Source: Alphaproteobacteria bacterium (GTDB taxonomy: Bacteria; Pseudomonadota; Alphaproteobacteria; Caulobacterales; Caulobacteraceae). From it: 64,000 nucleotides of DNA. The stretch is taken from positions 1 through 64,000 of the forward strand of contig JAHJNW010000116.1 in NCBI GenBank assembly GCA_018820665.1, given 5' to 3'. The notes beneath the pieces were generated by a model. It made no database searches. It was not told where the DNA came from and saw only the letters and a program-made list of their open reading frames with translations. Position numbers and translations under genes: made by a program. Of this stretch, positions 58,951 through 64,000 are shown one piece after another. Each line of letters starts with the position of its first letter. Within the stretch, counting starts at the first letter, position 1.

Positions 58951-59613
58951 TCAGGCGCACGCCTTCACGCACGCCGCCGCCAGCACCTCGGCCGAATCGA
59001 CCAGCGGCACGGACACGTCCGCGGCGTCCAGCAGCAGCGGCACCTCGGTGCAGCCGGCGATGACCACCTCGGCCCCGGCCGCGACCAGCGCCGCCGCCAG
59101 CCGCCGCATCTCGGCCCGCGGCGCCTCGCCCGTATCGCCGGCCTTCACGGCGGCGATGCCGGCCAGGATGGTCTGGCGGTCGGCGCCGGTCAGGCGGATG
59201 ATCTTGACCCCCTTGGTCTGCAGGGCGCGGGTGTACAGCGCCTCGCCGCCCGGGGTGGCCAGCACGCCGATCTTCTTCGCCCCGCCGGCCGTGGCGGCCT
59301 CGGCCGTCTCGGCGATCATGTCGATGAACGGCAGGCCGACCTTTCGCACCGCCCCGGTCAGGGCGTGCGCCGTGTTGCACGGCATGGCCAGCACCTGGGC
59401 CCCGGCGTCACGCAGCCGCATCGCCATCTGCCCCAGCCGGATCTCGGCCGCGTCGGGCGCGCGCTGCCGGTCCGGCACCTGCGGATTGATGTCGGCCAGG
59501 ATGCGGATGTGATCCTCGTCCTTCTGCGCCGGTGTCAGCGCCTGCACCCGCGCCAGAAACGCCACCGTCGCCGCCGGCCCCATGCCGCCCAGCACGCCCA
59601 ATACCTTGCTCAT
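58951..59613 (-). CDS. Aspartate/glutamate racemase family protein
   Basis: The 220-residue PLP-independent racemase fold. The N-terminal motif is LGVLGGMGPAATVAFL. The two catalytic cysteines lie in AMPCNTAHALTG (about 82) and VIAGCTEVPLLLD (about 190), both intact. LGGMGPAAT is typical of aspartate racemase-type members rather than MurI. The ATG at 59613 was chosen because the in-frame upstream region crosses the divergent transporter gene. The neighbouring DUF819 transporter gene is divergent across 79 nt and could move a related amino acid, which is inference. Confidence 0.88.
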   Translation of the reverse strand: MSKVLGVLGGMGPAATVAFLARVQALTPAQKDEDHIRILADINPQVPDRQRAPDAAEIRLGQMAMRLRDAGAQVLAMPCNTAHALTGAVRKVGLPFIDMIAETAEAATAGGAKKIGVLATPGGEALYTRALQTKGVKIIRLTGADRQTILAGIAAVKAGDTGEAPRAEMRRLAAALVAAGAEVVIAGCTEVPLLLDAADVSVPLVDSAEVLAAACVKACA

Positions 59614-59692
59614 CTCGCCTCCATTCCCGGGCGGCGCCTTGCCAACCGGACTTTCAGCCGCCCTTATGCGACGAAACCATGATGGGACGCCA

Positions 59693-60961
59693 ATGCAGAC
59701 CGAAACCGAGGCCGCGACGGCCCTCATCACCAATGACGCCGTCGTCCTCGGCCTGCTCGCCGTCATCCTCGGCGGCGTCTTCTGGGCCTCCAGCCTCAGC
59801 CATCCGTGGGTCAAACGGTTCTTCACCGTCATCCCGGCCCTGCTGCTGTGCTATTTCCTGCCCTCGCTGCTGACCACCTTCGGCGTCGTCGATCCCGAGG
59901 AGTCGCAGCTCTATTTCATCGCCTCGCGCTTCCTGCTGCCGGCCGCCCTCGTCCTGCTGACCGTCTCGGCCGACCTGCCGGCGGTGTTCGGCCTCGGCCC
60001 CAAGGCGCTGATCATGTTCCTCACCGGCACGGTCGGGGTGATGATCGGCGGCCCCGTCGCCCTGCTGCTGACCAGCTGGCTCGCGCCCGAGCTGATGGGC
60101 GCCGGGCCCGAGGCCATCTGGCGCGGCATGGCCACCGTCGCCGGCAGCTGGATCGGCGGCTCGGCCAACCAGACCGCCCTGTACGAGATCTACGGCGCCG
60201 GCCGCGACACCTTCTCGATCTGGATCGCCGTCGACGTGGTCATCGCCAACATCTGGATGGCCGTGGTCCTGTGGATCGCCGCCAACCAGCGCATGATGGA
60301 CCGGCTGTTCCGCGCCGACGCCTCCGCCGTCGACCGCGTCCGCGACAAGGCCGAGGCCTATGAGCTGGAACACGCCCGCATCCCCAGCCTCAAGGACCTG
60401 ATCTTCATCTTCGCCGTCGGCTTCGGCGCCGTCGGCCTGTCGCACGCCATTGCCGACCCGCTGTCGGCCTGGTTCGGCGCCAGCTTCGAATGGGCCCAGC
60501 GTCTGTCGTTCGACTCCAGCTTCTTCTGGCTGGTGCTGATCGCCACCGTCATCGGCGTCGTCCTGTCCTTCACCCCGGCGCGCAAGCTGCAGGGTCCCGG
60601 CGCGTCCAAAGTCGGCTCGGTCTTCGTCTATGTGCTGGTCGCCACCGTCGGCCTGAACATGAACATCGGCGCCGTCCTCGACAGCCCCGTCTACTTCCTG
60701 ATCGGCGGCGTCTGGATGCTGGTCCATGTCGCCCTGATGTTCGGCATGGCCTTCCTGATCCGCTCGCCCAGCTTCTTCCTCGGCGTCGGCTCCATGGCCA
60801 ATATCGGCGGCGCCGCCAGCGCCCCGGTCGCCGCCGCCGCCTTCCACCCCAGCCTCGCCCCGGTCGGGGTCCTTCTGGCCGTGGTCGGCTACATCATCGG
60901 CACGGCCGCGGCCTGGTTCACCGGCCTGGTGATGATGCAGATCGCGGCCGGGGCGGGCTAG
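59693..60961 (+). CDS. DUF819 family membrane transporter-like protein
   Basis: The 422-residue integral membrane protein has about ten to twelve hydrophobic segments and DUF819/YjcL signatures: FWASSLSHPWVKRFFTVIPALLLCYFLP (about 22-50), GTVGVMIGGPVALLL (about 118), WRGMATVAGSWIGGSANQTALYEI (about 145-168), and GSMANIGGAASAPVAAAAFHPSLAPVGVLLA near 370-400. The two GGxAN/GGAAS-type re-entrant signatures suggest an antiporter-like two-repeat fold. The substrate is unknown. It starts at the ATG at 59693 with AGGG-poor upstream sequence. Confidence 0.87.
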   Translation: MQTETEAATALITNDAVVLGLLAVILGGVFWASSLSHPWVKRFFTVIPALLLCYFLPSLLTTFGVVDPEESQLYFIASRFLLPAALVLLTVSADLPAVFGLGPKALIMFLTGTVGVMIGGPVALLLTSWLAPELMGAGPEAIWRGMATVAGSWIGGSANQTALYEIYGAGRDTFSIWIAVDVVIANIWMAVVLWIAANQRMMDRLFRADASAVDRVRDKAEAYELEHARIPSLKDLIFIFAVGFGAVGLSHAIADPLSAWFGASFEWAQRLSFDSSFFWLVLIATVIGVVLSFTPARKLQGPGASKVGSVFVYVLVATVGLNMNIGAVLDSPVYFLIGGVWMLVHVALMFGMAFLIRSPSFFLGVGSMANIGGAASAPVAAAAFHPSLAPVGVLLAVVGYIIGTAAAWFTGLVMMQIAAGAG

Positions 60962-60979
60962 GCGGGCGACGTTCCGGCG

Positions 60980-61999
60980 TCAGGGCGCGGCCGGCGCCTC
61001 GACGGGTCGGGTCCGGGCCATATGGGCCAGCGTGAACCAGAACAGCGCCAGCAGAACCGCCGAAAAGCCGAGCGAGAAGGCGAACTTCTCGAGGGTGGGC
61101 GACTTCAGATTGAAATAGACCATCTGGAAGATGTTCAGCACCACGATGCCCCGCAGCATCCAGTCGATCTTCAGCCGGCTCAGCACAAAAGCGCCCAGCG
61201 GCGCCATCAGCAGCACGACCGGATAGGCGCAAAGCCAGGTCCGCACCTGATATTCCGTGATCCCCTGGTCCCAGAAGGCGCGATAGGCGTAGCCAAGGAT
61301 GCTGATCGCCGCCATCACCATAATGCTCTGGTGGGTGGCGATCTTCTCATCCAGCCGGAAGCGGGTCACCAGCAGGGTGTACAGAACGATGTCCGCCCCC
61401 GTGCCGAACAGGCTGGCGCAGATCCCCCCGGCGAACAGGATCGCCGCCAGCATCAGCTTGTCGACCACGCCGGTGCCCGGCAGCTCGACCCTATGGCCTC
61501 GATGCTTGCTCGCCACATAGGCGACGGCGAAGGTCATGATCAGGCTCAGGAACAGGGCCTGGATGATATAGACCGGTATGCCCTGCATCAGGTTCATGCC
61601 GAACACGAAGCCCACGAAGCTGACCGGCACGAACCACAGCACCGGGGCATAGGCGCCGATCCGGGACGCGTTGCGTGACAGGATCCAGATGCTGGCGCTG
61701 GTCATGCCGACGCTCTGGATCATCAGGCTGAAGTCCCGCGCCATGCCGCGGTCGATGTCGAGGAAGACGCTGAGCGCGGGAAAGGCGACCGCGCCGCCGC
61801 CCTCGGGCGTCAGGCCGGCCACGAAGGCGCCCAGCACCATGATCGCCGGATAGTACCAGTGCTCGATCAGAAACGGCAGGCTGCTGAGCGTGGCGAACAA
61901 CACCACCCAGAGAACCATCATGCCGACATACCATCGGCGGAAGATGCGACTTTCGAAGAACCCCCCACCCCCCGCCGGCTTCCGGGTGAACGTTAACAT
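60980..61999 (-). CDS. TauE/SafE-family membrane transporter
   Basis: The 339-residue protein has about eight TM helices and the two TauE/SafE repeats. The first repeat has MVLGAFVAGLTPEGGGAVAFPALSVFLDI (about 55-85) and the second has AAILFAGGICASLFGTGADIVLYTLLVTRFRLDEKIATHQS (about 190-230). The GGGAVAFP and GTGADI motifs are typical. The family exports sulfite, sulfoacetate or other organic anions; the substrate here is unknown. The start is ATG at 61999. The D-cysteine desulfhydrase gene lies 41 nt upstream on the same strand, a possible sulfur link. Confidence 0.88.
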   Translation of the reverse strand: MLTFTRKPAGGGGFFESRIFRRWYVGMMVLWVVLFATLSSLPFLIEHWYYPAIMVLGAFVAGLTPEGGGAVAFPALSVFLDIDRGMARDFSLMIQSVGMTSASIWILSRNASRIGAYAPVLWFVPVSFVGFVFGMNLMQGIPVYIIQALFLSLIMTFAVAYVASKHRGHRVELPGTGVVDKLMLAAILFAGGICASLFGTGADIVLYTLLVTRFRLDEKIATHQSIMVMAAISILGYAYRAFWDQGITEYQVRTWLCAYPVVLLMAPLGAFVLSRLKIDWMLRGIVVLNIFQMVYFNLKSPTLEKFAFSLGFSAVLLALFWFTLAHMARTRPVEAPAAP

Positions 62000-62040
62000 C
62001 CCGGGTTCGGGAAGCAACCGGGCGACACGGGGGGCGGACC

Positions 62041-63039
62041 CTACAGCCCCGCCCCGACCACGCTCTCATAGCCGAACAGCCCCTGCGCCCCGCCCGTGTG
62101 CAGGAACACCACCGTCTCGCCCTCGAACCGCCCGGCCCGCGCCAGGGCGATCAGCCCCTTCATCGCCTTGGCGCTGTACACCGGGTCCAGCACGATGCCG
62201 TCGGTCCGCGCCGCCAGCTTCAGCGCGTCGATCACGCCGGCATCGACCAGCCCATAGCCCTCGCCGACGTAATCGCAGTCCGCCACGACCATCTCGTCGG
62301 TCACCGCCTCCGGCCGCCCCAGCAGCGCGGCCGTCTCGCGCGCCAGCTTGAGGACAGTCTCCTCCTGCCTGGCCTTCGGCGCCCGCACCCCGATGCCCAG
62401 CACCGGAATGTCCGCCCCCATGACCGCCAGCCCGGCCACCAGCCCCGCATGGGTTCCGGCGCTTCCGGTCGCCGTCACGATCCGGTCGACCGGCAGGTCC
62501 AGCTCATCGGCCTGAACGACGATCTCGCGGGCGCAGTCGACATAGCCCAGCGCCCCGACCGCATTGGAGCCGCCCCCCGGGATCACATAGGGCCGCCCGC
62601 CGCGCGCCCGCACCGCCGCCGCCGTCGTCTCCAGCTCGGACGGCATGTCCGACCCACCGGCGACGAACCGCACCCCGGCCCCGAACAGCCGGTCCAGCAG
62701 CACATTGCCGTTGGCCACATAGTCCCGCGCCTTCGACCCGGTCCGCTCCTCCAGAATGACCTCGCAAGCCAGGCCATGCGCCGCCGCGGCCGCCGCGGTC
62801 TGGCGCACATGGTTCGACTGCACCGCGCCCTGGGTCACCAGCGTATCGGCCCCCTGCTCGAACGCCTCGCCGAGCAGGAATTCCAGCTTGCGCGTCTTGT
62901 TGCCGCCGCCGGCCATGCCGGTGCAGTCGTCGCGCTTGATCCACAGTTCGACGCCCAATTCTTCCGACAGCCGTGGCAAGGGCTCCAGCGGCGTGGGCAG
63001 GTGGGCGAGGCGGACGCGGGGGAAACGGGCGAGATGCAT
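62041..63039 (-). CDS. dcyD: D-cysteine desulfhydrase / ACC deaminase-like PLP enzyme
   Basis: The 332-residue PLP-dependent enzyme of the fold II group. PLP lysine lies in [16 protein letters not shown] (Lys about 49), followed by [25 protein letters not shown] (about 65-90), the phosphate loop [14 protein letters not shown] (about 190), and [14 protein letters not shown] at the end. The motifs fit D-cysteine desulfhydrase, giving pyruvate, sulfide and ammonia, but 1-aminocyclopropane-1-carboxylate deaminase cannot be excluded by eye. It neighbours a TauE/SafE transporter that could export sulfur anions. Confidence 0.85.
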   Translation of the reverse strand: MHLARFPRVRLAHLPTPLEPLPRLSEELGVELWIKRDDCTGMAGGGNKTRKLEFLLGEAFEQGADTLVTQGAVQSNHVRQTAAAAAAHGLACEVILEERTGSKARDYVANGNVLLDRLFGAGVRFVAGGSDMPSELETTAAAVRARGGRPYVIPGGGSNAVGALGYVDCAREIVVQADELDLPVDRIVTATGSAGTHAGLVAGLAVMGADIPVLGIGVRAPKARQEETVLKLARETAALLGRPEAVTDEMVVADCDYVGEGYGLVDAGVIDALKLAARTDGIVLDPVYSAKAMKGLIALARAGRFEGETVVFLHTGGAQGLFGYESVVGAGL

Positions 63040-63130
63040 GAACGGGCTCCTGTGGCCCGACTTCTAGCCGATCCGCCCGCGAATGCGACCGCCGGCAACC
63101 CCGGGCCAGCGGCCCCGGAGGCGTTCGCCA

Positions 63131-63559
63131 TCAGGCGTGTGGCACGGCCCGGCTCCGCATCGATTCCACCAGCGGCCTCGGGCTCAGGGTCGGGTCGGCG
63201 ATCAGGGCCTCCAGATCGGCGCGGGTCCCGGTGTCCATCGCCACGCCCGCCATGGCCCAGCCGTCGAACAGCCGGTCGTCGACCGGCCAGCGATCCACCA
63301 GGACCAGGTCATAGTGGCGCGGATCATCCTCGAGCCGCTTCAGAAGTTGGTCGAGGACCGGCGGCTCGCCTTCCAGGGCGTGGACGAAATGGCCCTCATG
63401 CCCGACCAGGGCGCCGCTGATGCCATTGTCCTGATTAAAGGTCCGGGCCTCTTCGGCGATCTTCGCCGCCTGTCCGGTCACATCCTGTCGGCTCGAGGCC
63501 GTACTCACATACACCAGTCGCTCAAGCACGCCGCTACTCACCAGATCACTAGCACTCAA
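63131..63559 (-). CDS. BLUF-domain protein with altered flavin-site glutamine
   Basis: The 142-residue protein is essentially one BLUF blue-light sensor domain. It has LERLVYVSTAS (flavin-near Tyr about 17), EARTFNQDNGISGALVGHEG (Asn about 43) and GHFVHALEGE, then RLEDDPRHYDLVLVDRWPVDDRLFDGWAMA. In typical BLUF proteins the third motif is F-x-Q-x-L/I-E-G; here the key Gln is His, so the photocycle may be lost or altered. A short helical C-terminus has no output domain. It lies 36 nt downstream of a second BLUF gene. Confidence 0.85.
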   Translation of the reverse strand: MSASDLVSSGVLERLVYVSTASSRQDVTGQAAKIAEEARTFNQDNGISGALVGHEGHFVHALEGEPPVLDQLLKRLEDDPRHYDLVLVDRWPVDDRLFDGWAMAGVAMDTGTRADLEALIADPTLSPRPLVESMRSRAVPHA

Positions 63560-63595
63560 CCTGACGCTGAACCTTCACAGATAGAGAGGGTTCCG

Positions 63596-64000
63596 TCAGT
63601 CGACGGACGAACGCGACGATCCGTTCGCCAGCGCCGTCTCCAGAAGGGCGATGATCGCTGTGTCTGAGACCTGGGGGTCGGTCATCAGTTGCTCCAGCAC
63701 CGGCTGGTTTTCAGGGGTCACCCTGGCGTGCGCCATGGCCCAGCCGTCGAACCGGCGCCGGTCGACGTCGCGCCGGTCGATCAGGTCCAGGCCTTTGTGC
63801 CGCCAGTCACCTTCCAGTCGCCGCAACAGGTTGTCGAGCGCCGACGGCGAGCCTTCGATGACCTGGATGTAGCGGTCGCCATGCGCCGCCAGGACGCCGG
63901 TCAGCCCATCCCGGTCATTGTTACGCTGCGACTCCGCCAGGATGGTCGCTACATTCAGCAGGGAGTCGGTCGTGCCGGTGGCCACGCTGCGGTAGATCAG
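63596..64000 (-). CDS. BLUF-domain protein (5' end beyond window)
   Basis: Partial: the frame runs off the right edge, and the first readable residues are LIYRSVATGTTDSLLNVATILAESQ, including the flavin-site Tyr. RNNDRDGLTGVLAAHGDRYIQVIEGSPSALDNLL carries the canonical Asn and Gln (IQVIEG), then WRHKGLDLIDRRDVDRRRFDGWAMAHARV. The chromophore residues are intact, so a normal BLUF photocycle is expected. An internal GTG at 63985 is not the start, since the conserved first strand lies upstream. The C-terminal about 35 residues are helical with no output domain. Confidence 0.87.
   Translation of the reverse strand: MIYRSVATGTTDSLLNVATILAESQRNNDRDGLTGVLAAHGDRYIQVIEGSPSALDNLLRRLEGDWRHKGLDLIDRRDVDRRRFDGWAMAHARVTPENQPVLEQLMTDPQVSDTAIIALLETALANGSSRSSVD

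Noticed and set aside
1-64000. tRNA, rRNA, insertion sequences or prophage genes
   Set aside because: No cloverleaf-like CCA-ended segments, rRNA cores, transposase motifs or phage structural genes were recognised by reading; a dedicated scan could still find a missed tRNA.

Overview
The window is about 64 kb of very GC-rich, densely coded DNA with codons strongly biased to G/C in third position. Gene content and order point to an alphaproteobacterium of the order Caulobacterales, most likely Brevundimonas or a close relative. The supporting genes are a TipF-like flagellar regulator, a zwf-pgl-edd-glk Entner-Doudoroff operon of the Caulobacter type, homogentisate dioxygenase, a TonB-dependent receptor, and several DUF families typical of the group. 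It looks like ordinary chromosome: no phage, transposase, CRISPR array, rRNA or tRNA was seen. Taxonomic placement is inference from content, not from a marker search.

Layout. 1-5.6 kb: a chemoreceptor (cut by the window edge), purD, two small envelope proteins, a ParD-like antitoxin translationally coupled to a methionine aminopeptidase, and a channel-like membrane protein. 5.6-13 kb: a DUF3313 lipoprotein, xseA with DUF2093 and an M23 peptidase, a CheY-like protein, and a minus-strand envelope/LPS cluster (SDR, DUF6165, GT9, LpxL-family acyltransferase). 13-15.7 kb: tipF-like gene, glycine-zipper lipoprotein, then the only long gene-free stretch (14793-15663). That stretch holds a palindromic repeat element, a candidate structured RNA carrying an RNase P-like 15-mer, and an array of 11 degenerate heptanucleotides. 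15.7-26.5 kb: ubiA, a DUF4163/DUF3298-type lipoprotein, a hydrolase, an XRE/membrane-protein operon, a lysine-methyltransferase-like gene, YpfJ-type protease, a two-DTG aspartic protease, a divergent ldcA/mpl peptidoglycan-recycling pair, and a hybrid histidine kinase.

26.5-33 kb: a colinear TonB receptor - PepSY - DUF2271 - DUF4198 - ApbE - flavodoxin-reductase cluster that reads as a ferric-chelate uptake and reduction unit. 33-35.7 kb: a GGDEF/EAL protein and a ferredoxin-reductase-like flavoprotein. 35.9-47.7 kb: one tightly packed block of twelve genes. A TrpR-like YerC regulator is followed by hisG, hisD, a HisC-like/HisB fusion, hisH, hisA, hisF and hisIE, and then zwf, pgl, edd and glk with only 15 nt between the two pathways. 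The aminotransferase half of the HisC/HisB fusion has lost the PLP-binding lysine.

47.7-64 kb: small lipoproteins, DUF1295 protein, hmgA, a pair of acyl-CoA dehydrogenases, a stand-alone AsnC-type ligand domain, hydrolase, rhodanese, an unrecognised secreted protein, KDPG aldolase (which completes the Entner-Doudoroff pathway), ribokinase, OmpW, nucleoside hydrolase, Asp/Glu racemase, DUF819 and TauE/SafE transporters, D-cysteine desulfhydrase, and two tandem BLUF blue-light proteins, one lacking the key glutamine and the other cut by the window edge.

The observations most worth following are the HisC-like/HisB fusion with a dead-looking active site, the in-phase heptanucleotide arrays placed as inverted arms between two pairs of divergent genes, the structured RNA candidate near 15.2-15.5 kb, the 7-bp-arm palindrome just before yerC, and the ParD-like/MAP pair.
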